From a virus, in IMG/VR virus record IMGVR_UViG_3300049791_000009, positions 1-50,475 of that record: a DNA stretch of 50,475 nucleotides; one strand, written 5' to 3'. A program made the translations under genes and the position numbers. Under the pieces are notes generated by a model, which was not told the DNA's origin, ran no database searches, and saw nothing but the letters and a program-made list of their open reading frames with translations. This document shows, piece after piece, positions 9,517 through 19,700 of the stretch. The first letter of the stretch is position 1. Every line of letters begins with the position of its first letter.

Positions 9517-10266
9517 GTGACAGACCAGTCAGTGTTTAGTGAACAAGATCAGGCTACCAAGCCACCAGTAGTGCAACAACAAGCCGCCCCTAATGCGTAT
9601 GAGGACCTCCTCAAGGGTATTAAGAATGAGCATGGCTTGCCTAAGTACGCTACTCTTGATGATGCGTTGAATGCGCTCAAGCACTCGCAGGAATATATTC
9701 CACAAGTCAAGTCTCAGCTCTCCGAGAAGGATGCTGAGCTTGCTCAGTTGCGAGCACAGCTAGCTCAATCAGCTCAACTAGAAGAAGTAGTGTCACGACT
9801 CACTAAGCCGACTCAATCTAACACCATGGATGACCATCCAAGCGGTAGTGGACTTGATGAGAGTGCAGTGATGAAACTTGTGCAACAACAGTTGGCCAAT
9901 AACCAAGCGCAACAGAACGCTTACCAAAACCAACAACAAGTTGAAACCGCCCTTAAAGCTAAGTATGGCGACAAGACAGTGGACGTTATCAAACAACGTG
10001 CTGCTGAGCTTGGCCTTACTCCTCAAGCTTTGGGTGAACTGTCAAGCAAGAGCCCTCAAGCGGTTCTAGCTCTTTTCAATACCCAAGGACCTTCAGGCCC
10101 TAAACCCACTACTTCTAGCATAAACACTTCCAGCTTCCGTAATGATGTTCCTCCCCTCGAACGGCCTACTAAGTCTCTACTCACAGGCGCCAGTTCACGG
10201 GACCAGACAGCATATCTGTTGAAGATCCGAGAAGAAGTTTATCGCAAGAATGGTATAGATCAATAA
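9517..10266 (+). CDS. Capsid assembly scaffolding protein
   Basis: A 249-aa, Gln-rich, helical protein directly before the major capsid gene (11 bp apart). It starts at a GTG with AGGA 8 nt upstream. Residues 60-95 form a coiled coil (SQLSEKDAELAQLRAQLAQS), followed by more Gln-rich helix to about 160. The C-terminus is short and basic (LLKIREEVYRK), typical of the capsid-binding tail of scaffolding proteins. Composition and place in the head operon make the call secure although the sequence itself is poorly conserved. Confidence 0.88.
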   Translation: MTDQSVFSEQDQATKPPVVQQQAAPNAYEDLLKGIKNEHGLPKYATLDDALNALKHSQEYIPQVKSQLSEKDAELAQLRAQLAQSAQLEEVVSRLTKPTQSNTMDDHPSGSGLDESAVMKLVQQQLANNQAQQNAYQNQQQVETALKAKYGDKTVDVIKQRAAELGLTPQALGELSSKSPQAVLALFNTQGPSGPKPTTSSINTSSFRNDVPPLERPTKSLLTGASSRDQTAYLLKIREEVYRKNGIDQ

Positions 10267-10277
10267 AAGGATAAGAA

Positions 10278-11234
10278 ATGCAACTTACCGATAACACTCG
10301 GGCCTTCATTGAGTCGGAAGAGTATTCTCAGTTTATTCTGATGAACCTGCACGATGGCCTGTTACCAGAAACCTTCTGGCGTAACGTCTCTGACTTCGGC
10401 TCTGGCACCACTCTCCATATTAAAACTATTGGTAGCGTGACCCTGCAAGAAGCTGAAGAAGATGCCCCACTGATCTATAACCCAATTGAATCGGGTGAGA
10501 TCGTGTTCCGCATCAAAGAGTACAAAGGCGATGCTTGGTATGTAACTGATGACCTTCGTGAAGATGGTGCTCAGATTGACCAACTCATGGCAGCTCGTTC
10601 GGCTGAATCTACCCGCGCTATCCAAGAGACATTTGAAACTGACTTCTTGGCAACTGCTGGCGACTACTTTGCAGCTAACCAGAATGCTAACTTGGTCAAC
10701 GGCTTCCCGCACCTGATCTCTTCTGCGGCTACCAACAATGTCATGCAACTGAAGCACTTCCTCCGTATGCGTCTTGCTTTTGATAAAGCTAACGTACCTG
10801 CTGAAGGCCGTGTAGCAATTGTTGACCCAGTTGTTGAAACCACTCTTGCTGGTTATGTAACTCTGACTTCCAATATCACTCCATACGCTTCTGCGATTAT
10901 TGAGAGTGGTCTTGCCCGTGGTCAGCGCTTCATTCACCAGATGTATGGTTGGGATATCATCACCTCGAACCGCCTGCCAATTCGTACTATCAACGATGGC
11001 ACCACTACTGTAACCAACGGTGTTGTTAACCTGTTCATGTCCATCTTGGATGATCAGACTAAGCCTATCATGGGCGCATGGCGCCGTATGCCTAAGTCTG
11101 AAGGTGAGCGTAACAAGGATCGTGCTCGTGATGAGTTCGTTGTTCGTTGCCGCTATGGCTTCGGTATCCAACGTGTTGACTCCCTTGGTGCAGTGGTTAC
11201 TTCGGCATCCAACTTCACCCCTGACTTGACTTAA
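10278..11234 (+). CDS. Major capsid protein
   Basis: A 318-aa HK97-fold-type coat protein by gene order and composition. It follows the scaffold gene with AAGGATAAGAA before the ATG and precedes the decoration protein. Codon use is strongly biased towards a few preferred codons, as expected for the most abundant virion protein. It has no long N-terminal delta domain, which agrees with a separate scaffolding protein. Motifs such as EDAPLIYNPIESGEIVFRI near residues 58-76 resemble coat proteins of related podoviruses. Confidence 0.9.
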   Translation: MQLTDNTRAFIESEEYSQFILMNLHDGLLPETFWRNVSDFGSGTTLHIKTIGSVTLQEAEEDAPLIYNPIESGEIVFRIKEYKGDAWYVTDDLREDGAQIDQLMAARSAESTRAIQETFETDFLATAGDYFAANQNANLVNGFPHLISSAATNNVMQLKHFLRMRLAFDKANVPAEGRVAIVDPVVETTLAGYVTLTSNITPYASAIIESGLARGQRFIHQMYGWDIITSNRLPIRTINDGTTTVTNGVVNLFMSILDDQTKPIMGAWRRMPKSEGERNKDRARDEFVVRCRYGFGIQRVDSLGAVVTSASNFTPDLT

Positions 11235-11245
11235 GGAGAAACACA

Positions 11246-11890
11246 ATGGCTTTTGAAAACTCAGCCGGCCTTAACGTCACTAACCAATATGGTCCTCGGG
11301 TCACTGGTGGTGTACGTGGCGTAATTAAGACCGAAGGCTATCGCAATCAGTTTATGATTGACGGGAACTCGGTTGGCATTCAATACCTCTACCCTCGTGG
11401 TGATGGTATCTGGGTGTATGACATTGACAAGACCTTTGCAGTTGGTACTGTGACCTCCATCAAGATTGGTGGGGTTGAAGTTATCGGTGCAACAGAAGCA
11501 GCTCCAATCCGCCTGTTTAAAGAAAACACTGGCGAGATTGTGATTGTAGGTCTGACCAGCGGTAAAGTAAGTGTTGGGTATAAGAACGTTGCTGGCGACA
11601 AGGATCTTGTTGGCCCTGCGTTCCCACCATACAAAGATCAGGTTGTTACTTCGATCTCTGTTGCTCAAGCATCTGCTACCATTGCTGTTGCTGGCACCTT
11701 CCAGATCAGTGCTTCGGCTCTGCCTACCACTGCTCCACAAGCCTTCACCTACACCTCGGCTGATCCTACCAAGGCTACTGTGAACGCGACTGGTGTTGTA
11801 ACTGGTGTTGCTACTGGCTCCTCGGTCATCACTGTCCGTGCTGCAAGCGATTACACCAAGACCGCAACTGTTACCATTACTGTTTCCTAA
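11246..11890 (+). CDS. Capsid decoration protein with C-terminal Ig-like (Big2) domain
   Basis: A 214-aa protein 11 bp after the coat gene with AAGGAGAAA before the ATG. Residues 1-130 are a beta-rich head-binding part. Residues 132-214 are a bacterial Ig-like group 2 domain: Thr/Ala-rich strands, a TYTSADPTKATVNATGVVTG core and an ending of TVTITVS. Such domains on virion surfaces are thought to bind weakly to glycans or mucus. The gene ends in two stop codons (TAATAA) and is followed by a structured spacer with a terminator. Confidence 0.85.
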   Translation: MAFENSAGLNVTNQYGPRVTGGVRGVIKTEGYRNQFMIDGNSVGIQYLYPRGDGIWVYDIDKTFAVGTVTSIKIGGVEVIGATEAAPIRLFKENTGEIVIVGLTSGKVSVGYKNVAGDKDLVGPAFPPYKDQVVTSISVAQASATIAVAGTFQISASALPTTAPQAFTYTSADPTKATVNATGVVTGVATGSSVITVRAASDYTKTATVTITVS

Positions 11891-12047
11891 TAAGAACTGT
11901 GGTAGCCTGGGGATTCGCGAGCGTAAGCTTCCCCCTCAGGCTGGCCTTGATAACCCAGAAGCTACATCACGGTGGGCAAGGCCATTTAAGCCAGTCATTC
12001 AGCAATGGGTGGCTGGCTTTTTTATTGTTTATAATTTGGAGTTGGAT
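11891..12047 (+). other. Structured spacer after the capsid genes
   Basis: This spacer of about 157 bp carries two inverted-repeat structures: one built on AGCCTG (about 11904) and CAGGCT (about 11937), and the terminator at 11988-12023. The frame of the downstream gene stays open through the whole spacer, but its codons there do not look like protein. No small gene was seen. Confidence 0.5.
11988..12023 (+). terminator. Intrinsic terminator after the capsid/decoration genes
   Basis: Arms AAGCCAG (11988-11994) and CTGGCTT (12013-12019) enclose a second short stem CATT/AATG, and the structure ends in a run of six T (12018-12023). It would reduce transcription beyond the highly expressed coat genes into the less abundant tail genes. 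Confidence 0.75.
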
Positions 12048-12677
12048 ATGGTAGAGCACGTAACAATTGCTGATGCCGACAGGCATGAGGTGAAACACGC
12101 TTCAACAGGGGTGACCAAACAGGCGCTCCTATCTAATGGGGATGGCACGACTCAGTTCGCTTTTGTCTCCTACCCCGACTTGCTTAATAAACCAACCTTC
12201 GTTGGGTATAGGCAAGTGTTGACGGGCTTCTCAATTGCCGCCTCACAAGCCCCATCGGCTTTAGACACAGCCCTCCAAGTAGAGTTTGGTGGTGGTGTAG
12301 CGACAACTGATGCCACACTGGGGGGTACTGGGACATTAACTTTTAACGTCGCGGGGGATTATGCCGTCAATATGATCTTCCGTTTTGGGCGTACAAGTGG
12401 TGCTGGGACTGCGGTATTGCTAAGCAGGTTCCTGATTAATGATGTACAAGGGCTAAACTCTAACGCCCTTAAACTGCCGGATCAAGACGCGATTGTCCCC
12501 TTCTCGACCACCCTTCTTATACAGGCTACGGCTGGGATGACCCTTAAGTTCCAGATGCTGCGGGACTCTTCTGGCATTAACAATGGCGGGATGTATAGAG
12601 TTCTCCCAGTTGCTGCTGGCTGGAACTTGGCGCCTACGGCCACCATCATTGTTAGCAAGTTTGTAGGAGCTGCATAA
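12048..12677 (+). CDS. Putative head fibre / structural beta-sandwich protein
   Basis: A 209-aa protein starting at ATG 12048, with GGAG 6 nt upstream. The open frame extends further upstream but that part is not protein-like and crosses the terminator. Residues 1-45 (DADRHEVKHASTGVTKQAL onward) form a short attachment region often seen in phage head-fibre and tail accessory proteins. From about residue 55 a C1q/TNF-like beta-sandwich is suggested by alternating strands with VAGDYAVNMIFRFGR in the middle. It lies between coat and adaptor genes, so a virion surface protein is likely. The exact role is inferred. Confidence 0.72.
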   Translation: MVEHVTIADADRHEVKHASTGVTKQALLSNGDGTTQFAFVSYPDLLNKPTFVGYRQVLTGFSIAASQAPSALDTALQVEFGGGVATTDATLGGTGTLTFNVAGDYAVNMIFRFGRTSGAGTAVLLSRFLINDVQGLNSNALKLPDQDAIVPFSTTLLIQATAGMTLKFQMLRDSSGINNGGMYRVLPVAAGWNLAPTATIIVSKFVGAA

Positions 12678-13474
12678 TGGCCGCTAAGATGTCGCTGCTT
12701 GAGATGGTCCAGGACATCCTGTCCGACATGGACGGGGATGAATGTAATAGTGTCGATGATACGGTAGAGTCCGGTCAGGTAGCTAGCATCATCAAAGCCA
12801 CCTACCAAGCTATGATGAGCAACCGTAACTGGCCTCACCAGAAGCGCCTCCTCACCCTCACCCCTTCGGGCGATGACACTCTCCCTACGCACGTAACAAT
12901 GCAGGAAGAGATTAAGGAGATGGTTGGGGTTAAGTACAACTGTGCTAAGCAAGGTGACACTAAGCGTAAGTACCAAACCATCCACTGGGTGGAGCCTGAT
13001 GACTTCTTGCGTATTAGTAACGCTCGTAATAGCGATGATCCTAACATTGACATCATCATTAGTGATTACAATGTTGAGCTCCTAATCCGCACAGACCAGC
13101 CCCCACGTTACTACACCAGCTTCAATGATAACGTACTGATCTTTGACGCTTACGACAAAGCGGTGGATGACACCATCCAAGCCTCTAAGCTACAAGCTAC
13201 GGCCTATGTCATGCTCCCTTGGGTGCACATGGATGATGCCATCCCTGACCTCCCAGCAGAGGCTTTCACGGCCCTCCTAGAGGAAGCTAAGAGTCGTTGC
13301 TTCGTTAAGCTTAAGCAGCAGACAGACCCTACCGCTGCTGCTGAAGCTAGGCGTCAACAGGCATGGCTCTCCCGCAAAGCATGGCGCGCTGCTGGCGGAG
13401 TTAAATACCCCTCTTATGGGCGTGGGAAAGTTAAAGACTCCCGAGACCCAACCTTTAGGAAAGATGACCGATGA
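12677..13474 (+). CDS. Head-tail adaptor, T7 gp11-like tail tubular protein A
   Basis: A 265-aa protein whose start overlaps the stop of the previous gene (TAATGG). The N-terminus (MSLLEMVQDILSDMDGDE, then VASIIKATYQAMM) matches the adaptor proteins that dock under the portal in T7-like and phiEco32-like phages. The acidic and Trp-containing middle and the helical C-terminus also fit. It would form the ring linking portal and nozzle. Confidence 0.88.
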   Translation: MAAKMSLLEMVQDILSDMDGDECNSVDDTVESGQVASIIKATYQAMMSNRNWPHQKRLLTLTPSGDDTLPTHVTMQEEIKEMVGVKYNCAKQGDTKRKYQTIHWVEPDDFLRISNARNSDDPNIDIIISDYNVELLIRTDQPPRYYTSFNDNVLIFDAYDKAVDDTIQASKLQATAYVMLPWVHMDDAIPDLPAEAFTALLEEAKSRCFVKLKQQTDPTAAAEARRQQAWLSRKAWRAAGGVKYPSYGRGKVKDSRDPTFRKDDR

Positions 13475-13662
13475 GTGAGTCAGAGTATAACGGATATAAG
13501 ATTGTAGGTGATGGCACCTACGGCTATAAGGAAATTAAGCCTGCTGGTCGTGGCTCCATCCACCTGTCATTACGTGGCAAGTTCACTACGGAGAAAGTGG
13601 CTCGTCAAGCTATCGACCAACACTTATCCTCCAAGGTGAGCAAAGATGACAAGGCAGATTAA
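13471..13662 (+). CDS. Small conserved protein between tail adaptor and nozzle
   Basis: A 63-aa basic protein overlapping both neighbours by a few bases (ATGA at the start). It begins MSESEYNGYKIVGDGTYGYKEI and ends in a charged tail. The tight translational coupling argues that it is a real gene of the tail module. I know no function for it. Confidence 0.75.
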   Translation: MSESEYNGYKIVGDGTYGYKEIKPAGRGSIHLSLRGKFTTEKVARQAIDQHLSSKVSKDDKAD

Positions 13663-15964
13663 TTCAGTTGAGGTAAGTACTTTTGTAGCTGGTCTTATCA
13701 CTGAGGCCAGCCCCCTCACCTTTCCAGCTAATGCCTCCCTTGACGAAGACAACTTTGTCCTCAACAGAGACGGCTCTAGACAACGTAGATTGGGGATGGA
13801 CTTGGAGGAGGGAGCCATTGTAATTGGCACAGGTATCTCCCCTCCTGCTGATGGTAATGTGGCTACTAGCTCTGTTCGCTGGAACAATGCTGGTGGCAAT
13901 CCAGACAAAGACCTCATTGTTCTTCAGATTGGTAATGAACTAAGGTTTTTTGACTCAGACGCAGTCCCTACTTCTGCGGGCTATTTGCACCTCAGAATCT
14001 TTGGCAGCATAGGGCTTACACAACAATTTTCTTATGCCATAGTTGACGGGACTCTTATTGTAGCTACTGGGCAGAAAGAAGTTAGCGTGTTTAAGTACGC
14101 TACTGGTGTTGTCTCAAGTACTGACTCTGTTTTATATATCCGTGACCAGTTCGGCTTAGCCGATGTTGTTGCTGGTGTTAATCTACGGCAAGGTAATGGG
14201 GTTACTATCCGCCCCACAGTAAAGACTGATGCTCATATTTACAATCTCCGCAATCAGACCTTTGCTCAGCCACGTAAGATATTCGGGCCGGAGACTGTCA
14301 AAGACACCATCCAGGAGTTCTTTGACAAAGCCTCTAGTAAGTATCCATCTAACTCAGACACAGTGACTTATGCCCTGTACGCTGATACCAATGATAGTGA
14401 TGACAGGAACTCAGAGCGGTTTAATGCGAAGGATGTAGTGACTAGCCCTGTAGGGACATTCCCTGCACCTAAGGGCTATTTCATCATTGATGCTATGGCT
14501 CGTGGGACAAGTCGGCTAACTGAGTACAACAAGTTGATGGCTCAGTATCCTGAGCTAACTATTGCTATTAGTTCACTGCCCTTGGATACCACTCCTGGTG
14601 GCCCAACTGTTGTTAGTGAGTATGCAGGCAGGGTATTCTACTCTGGCTTCTCTGGAGAGCTTGTGGGGCCTGATGACAACTCCCCCCGTATGTCCTCCTA
14701 TGTTCTGTTCTCTCAGCTCGTAGAAGACCCTACAGACATTACTACGTGTTACCAAGATGGTGACCCCACCTCTAAGGAAACTCCAGACCTACTGGACACT
14801 GATGGCGGATTCATCCGCATTGAAGGGGCGTACAACATCCTCCGCCTAATTAACGTGGGTAATGCTCTTGCAGTGTTAGCGGCTAACGGGGTGTGGCTCA
14901 TTCAGGGCGGGAGTGACTTTGGGTTTAAAGCTACCAATTACATAACCACTAAAGTAACTAACCACGGTTGTGATAGTCCTGGCTCAGTTGTGGTTGTAGA
15001 TAACACTTTCATGTATTGGTCTGATGATGGCATCTATAACGTAGCCCCTAACCAGTTCGCAGAGTACATTGCTGAGAACGTCTCTAAGAAGACTGTTCAG
15101 AAGTTCTATGACAACATCGACGGACTAGATAGGCGAGCCTGTAAGGGCGTCTATGATACTTATGAGAAGAAGATTAGGTGGTTGTATGGCGGCCGTATCA
15201 GCAGCACTGCCAAGGCTCGTGAGCTAATCCTAGACACAACCCTTGGGGCATTCTACCCGTCTACCATAGGTCAGATAAGTGGGGGTAGTAGATTACCCCT
15301 CCCACTAACTGGAGTTATTGTCCCGCCATTCAGGACGCTAGAGATAGATGCCCCTGTGACTGTAAGTACAGTGATGGCAACTGTTGGCGGAAGGCCAGTT
15401 ACAGTGACAGAGAATGTCACCCAAGCTGTGACTAAGGAAGTTATATATGCCGTTTTGACTAGCACTAGTCCTACCCTCGCCTTCACCTTCGGGGCTTATA
15501 GGGATCAGTTCCATAGCGACTGGAGGAGTGTTAACGGTGTAGGCGTAGACGCAGAATCTTTCCTACTGACAGGCTATCAGTCAGCAGGGGATTATCAGCG
15601 ATCTAAACAAGTCCCTTATCTTACCACTCACTTTAGCAAGACTGAGAATGGATTCTTCGCTGATGTTAACGGAGACCTCTCCCCTTTGAATCCGTCCTCT
15701 TGCTTAGTACAAGCTCAGTGGGATTGGGCTAATAACGCTAACTCAGGTAAGTGGAGTAGGGAGTTCCAGACCTATAAGTTCAGACGCCACTACATTCCTC
15801 AGTCAGATGCTGACTTGTTCGATAATGGATATGCGACAGTACAGTCTAGGAATAAGCTAAGAGGACAAGGCAAGGTGTTGTCTCTCCTGTTCAAATCAGA
15901 GCCAGAGAAACACCTGCATCTATTGGGCTGGTCAATGATTATGGGGGTCAATAGTAATGTCTAA
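13646..15964 (+). CDS. Tail nozzle, T7 gp12-like tail tubular protein B
   Basis: A 772-aa protein with the typical nozzle start (INSVEVSTFVAGLITEASPL, then DEDNFVLNRDGSRQRRLG). Proteins of this kind form the six-subunit tail tip of podoviruses to which the spikes attach. Length is close to T7 gp12 (about 790 aa). The gene overlaps the preceding small ORF by 17 bp, and AGGTGAGC before the ATG serves as the ribosome binding site. Confidence 0.92.
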   Translation: MTRQINSVEVSTFVAGLITEASPLTFPANASLDEDNFVLNRDGSRQRRLGMDLEEGAIVIGTGISPPADGNVATSSVRWNNAGGNPDKDLIVLQIGNELRFFDSDAVPTSAGYLHLRIFGSIGLTQQFSYAIVDGTLIVATGQKEVSVFKYATGVVSSTDSVLYIRDQFGLADVVAGVNLRQGNGVTIRPTVKTDAHIYNLRNQTFAQPRKIFGPETVKDTIQEFFDKASSKYPSNSDTVTYALYADTNDSDDRNSERFNAKDVVTSPVGTFPAPKGYFIIDAMARGTSRLTEYNKLMAQYPELTIAISSLPLDTTPGGPTVVSEYAGRVFYSGFSGELVGPDDNSPRMSSYVLFSQLVEDPTDITTCYQDGDPTSKETPDLLDTDGGFIRIEGAYNILRLINVGNALAVLAANGVWLIQGGSDFGFKATNYITTKVTNHGCDSPGSVVVVDNTFMYWSDDGIYNVAPNQFAEYIAENVSKKTVQKFYDNIDGLDRRACKGVYDTYEKKIRWLYGGRISSTAKARELILDTTLGAFYPSTIGQISGGSRLPLPLTGVIVPPFRTLEIDAPVTVSTVMATVGGRPVTVTENVTQAVTKEVIYAVLTSTSPTLAFTFGAYRDQFHSDWRSVNGVGVDAESFLLTGYQSAGDYQRSKQVPYLTTHFSKTENGFFADVNGDLSPLNPSSCLVQAQWDWANNANSGKWSREFQTYKFRRHYIPQSDADLFDNGYATVQSRNKLRGQGKVLSLLFKSEPEKHLHLLGWSMIMGVNSNV

Positions 15965-16265
15965 TTACATCACCGCATATGAAGATGATTGCTACGGGGT
16001 TAAGATCACCCTAGAGCAGGGCCTCCCATTCTTTCACGTAGATGTTAAGAGGGAGCTTGTCAAAGAAGACGTGTACAATGGCAAGGAGATCTTTAGGGAG
16101 GTTAAAAACTCCCTAGCCTCTCTCGGTTATGAGCGTCTGTATGCGTATACACCAAAGATTAAGTTTGCCAAGCTCATAGGGCCTGGCTTTGTACACATAG
16201 AGAATATACCTACTGATGGAGAGGAGTTCGACTTAATTGTCTGGGAACTCTCCAAGGAGAATTAA
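15957..16265 (+). CDS. Small tail-module protein of unknown function
   Basis: A 102-aa protein that overlaps the nozzle gene by 8 bp and ends just before the next start (TAAATGG). It is mixed alpha/beta, acidic, has no Cys pair beyond one Cys near residue 11 and carries no membrane segment. The motif YERLYAYTPKIKFAKLIG is like those of small proteins found at this place in related phages, which are thought to be virion or assembly proteins. Confidence 0.72.
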   Translation: MSNYITAYEDDCYGVKITLEQGLPFFHVDVKRELVKEDVYNGKEIFREVKNSLASLGYERLYAYTPKIKFAKLIGPGFVHIENIPTDGEEFDLIVWELSKEN

Positions 16266-16775
16266 ATGGGAGTTGAAATAGCCATTGCAGTGGTCTCCTT
16301 GGCCGTCACTGCTGCTGCTGCATATGAACAAAGTCAAGCTGCATCGTCAGCAGCTAAAGATAGGAAGAAGGCAGCACAGATTTCACAGGCTGAGCAAGCC
16401 GCCCAAGCTCAACAGAGTCGTAGATCTCAGGTGAGAGAAGAGCGGGTTCGTAGGGCCACTATTCTCCAGAGCTCTCAGAATACAGGTGTTAGCCAAAGCT
16501 CTGGGGAGCTTGGTGCCTCTAGTGCACTGGGCTCTCTTATTAGCGGTAACCTAGCTGGTGCTGCAAGACAGCAGAATAGCTCAACCGGTATTGGTGCAGC
16601 TAACCAGTCAGCAGCTAACGCGGATATACAAGGGGCTCAGTGGGGCGCTATTGGCAACTTTGCTGGTAGTGTATTTGGCATGGCTGCTAGTGCTGCCACT
16701 AAGAGTGGCGGGACAACTCAAGTGCAGCCAACTACTGCTGCTCCTCAGAGCTCAGTGCAGGCGTCTCGCTATTAA
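16266..16775 (+). CDS. Internal virion protein A (small, Ala/Gln-rich)
   Basis: A 169-aa protein with a hydrophobic N-terminal helix (IAIAVVSLAVTAAAAYE), a Gln/Ala/Arg-rich coiled stretch to about residue 70 and a second small-residue hydrophobic segment near 135-150. This layout matches the gp14-like internal core proteins of T7-type podoviruses, which are ejected first and insert in the outer membrane. It is followed by two very large internal proteins, which fits the gp14-gp15-gp16 logic although the order differs. Confidence 0.82.
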   Translation: MGVEIAIAVVSLAVTAAAAYEQSQAASSAAKDRKKAAQISQAEQAAQAQQSRRSQVREERVRRATILQSSQNTGVSQSSGELGASSALGSLISGNLAGAARQQNSSTGIGAANQSAANADIQGAQWGAIGNFAGSVFGMAASAATKSGGTTQVQPTTAAPQSSVQASRY

Positions 16776-16796
16776 TATAACAGCTTAAGGAAGTGT

Positions 16797-19700
16797 ATGG
16801 CTAGTCTAGAAGATTTTAATAGTACATTTACACCGGGGTTAGATGACTTCGTAAGTGAGAAGAGCTCAGTAGCTCCAGTAGTAAGTGGCTCGTCTACTCT
16901 TAACTTGGCTACACACGCTGCTGCCCTGTCTGCTGACCCTACAACTGCTGTAGATAAGTATAGAGAAGTAAGCTCACAACTTACCATGGAAGGTAAGTCT
17001 GAGGCCTCTGACCAACTCCTTGATTACGCTCGACAAGAGCAGTTCAAGAAAGGCCGAGCTTCCCTTATAGATGTGATGGTTGATCCCTCTATCTCTGATG
17101 ATGTGAAGAAGCAAGCTGCTGCTGATGTCTATGACCAAACCAGCGCTATGTATAACACTCGTAACATCCTCTCTCAGCAAGCTCTCGAAGCTGATGCTGG
17201 TAAAGAGTCTGTAGAGCAGGAAGTGGTACGCGTCTCTCTCGCTGACTCTCTGCACGCTATCAACGATTATAAGTTGAGGCAACAGATGATCCTGAATCGT
17301 GAGGTGGCCAAGGCTAGTCCTGATGCTACTAAAGCGTTCTCTGACATCTTTGATATGTTCGTGCCATTCGTAGAGCAGAAGTATGCTGGCACTATTGCGG
17401 CTGATCTCAAAGAGAACAAAGCTGGTGCCTACGGTCAAGCTCTTGTAGCTTTGGGTAACTCCAAGATGAGCCAGAGAGAGATGTTGGTTGGCTTGCCTAT
17501 CGAAAAGCGTGTTGAGATGACTGATCAAGTCTTGGCTGCCGTGAGTGCTAACAGTGCTATTGTCTCACCAGACTCTAATGAGTTCGCCAGAATTCAATAC
17601 TTGCAAAACGTCTTGGTAGATGGGGCCTACGATGAAGTGGACAAGTGGGTTGACAACGTTGTTGGGGTACTAGATCTCACCCTCCTTGGGGGCATTGCTG
17701 GGCGTGGCCTTAAGGCTGCCACTAAGGGTGTTCGTGCTGCTGAGCTCTCTGAGTCTGCCATTCGTGATACAGTACGTCAGTCTGCTCGTTCTCAAGTCCA
17801 GCCAACCACAGTAAGCCAGAACTACAAGGATACTAATCCATCCAAGGCAGCAGGTGCTCATGAGATGGCTGCTGCTGACGAGTCTGGAGAGGCTTCTGAG
17901 GCCCTATATGGCACTAGCCGTGGGGATGCTATTGGCAATGACCTAGCACCCGAGCTAGGGGGTGTAGAGGGGGCTGTACGCAACAAGGTGGGTAACCCTG
18001 AGCGCATCCATGACCAAGAGATTACTCCTAGTGCTGACGTCATTGATTTCGTGGAGAATCGCGGTGATATCTTCTATGATAAGTCTGAGAAGATTGCCAC
18101 TCGTTCTGCTGTAGTCAATGACTTCTATTCAGCTCATGGTCTTGTAGCACGCAAAGAGATGTTCAACATTGATGCCCTTGATGACGGCGTAGGTATCAAA
18201 GCTATTTATGGCCCCCCACAAGGTGGCTTCCAGACTGGCAAAGATGCCATGGACATGGCTGAGTGGGCCCTCCGTGAATATGGCATTCCGCCTGAAGCTA
18301 TCACCCTATTGCGTCGTGAAGGACCCAACTACATCCCTGTGACAAAAGAGGAGATTGACTACCTTACTCAACCTCAAGTGGTATCCAGCCGCCGTGTTGA
18401 GCTTCGGGGCCAAGAGCCATCTACAGTTACAACTACTAAGCCAGCGGCACAAGTCCCCCCTGATAACGGGGTTCTGCCCAGCGCAAAATTCCCTGAATTT
18501 AATGACAATACCTTGGGGGACCGGCTTAAGGAAGCTGCTAAGTTCCCCGGCAGGCCATACACCCTTAAAGATGGCACAAAAGTAGAAGCCAAAATTATGG
18601 ATGTCGAAGGGGATGGCGAGCAATTTGTAATCCAGTTAACTTCCAATGGGAAGGGTGTTGGGTCAATCTTCGCCGCCAAGTCTCCTGGGGAGAGCCCTGC
18701 CATCTCGGTAGAGGCTGCATTCCGGAGGAAGGGGGCTGGTACTTTACTTTATGACCTTGCTACTGAAAACGGGTTGCAGATTGGCCCTAAGAAAAATAAA
18801 CAGGCCGCCAGAACTAAATACGGTGCTGCCATCCGCGCGGTGTATGAGCCTGGGCAATCTAAGGCATACCGAGCTACGCGGCAGCAGGCTGATGAAGTAA
18901 TCACCCAGACGGATATCGGCTCTAAGGTGGTAGTCCGTAAGAAGGTTGATTACTTAATCCAAGTGGATCACAAATACCAGTTCTCTCCTGCCGACGTAAC
19001 TGAATGGGCTAAGTTCGACGTTAACTATAACATCTTTGACCGCATCTTTGCCAGTTACAATGGGCCTTCACTTTCTTCCGCTGGTTTTGGTAGCTTACAA
19101 CGTCATGCACTTGACGCGGCATCTATGTTCCGTCCCGAGATTAGCAAGGGCGCATCTAATGCTGTAGACCGGGGCAATAACTTAGAGAAGAAACTTATTG
19201 AACTCGGGGATGACTTCTCTAAGACAATGGAGAGGCTCCCGGCTGATCGACAGAAAGCACTAGATGTAGTTATCAGGGAGGCCAACGAACAGGGGCTAGA
19301 CTTTAACTACTCTAAGATGGTTGCTGACGGATTCCGGCCCACAGAGATTGAAGCACTTAAGTCTTGGCGTAACTTTTGGGACACTATATGGCACTTAGAA
19401 AATAGGGATTATGCTAAATCTCTTCGCAACGATAAATACAAAGAGTTTATCGACGCGGAGCATGATGCTAAGTTTTTCGCCCGGCCAGTAGCCCGCAACC
19501 AAGCGGGCACTTCAGCTAAGGTATATGACCACACCACTGGTGAGATCAAGCACTTAAATAAGGACGAGATTGCGGAGCTATACGCGAGGGAAGGCGAGCT
19601 TGCTGAACTTAAGCGCCCAATTAGGGTTGGTGACGATATAGCAGAGCTCATTGTCAATATTAACAAGCCAGGTGGTGCCTATATGCGTAGCATCACTGAT

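Noticed and set aside
10362-11246. Long open frame of 294 aa on the - strand opposite the major capsid gene
   Set aside because: It is the mirror of a strongly codon-biased gene; no ribosome binding site or protein-like composition, and transcription there is rightward.
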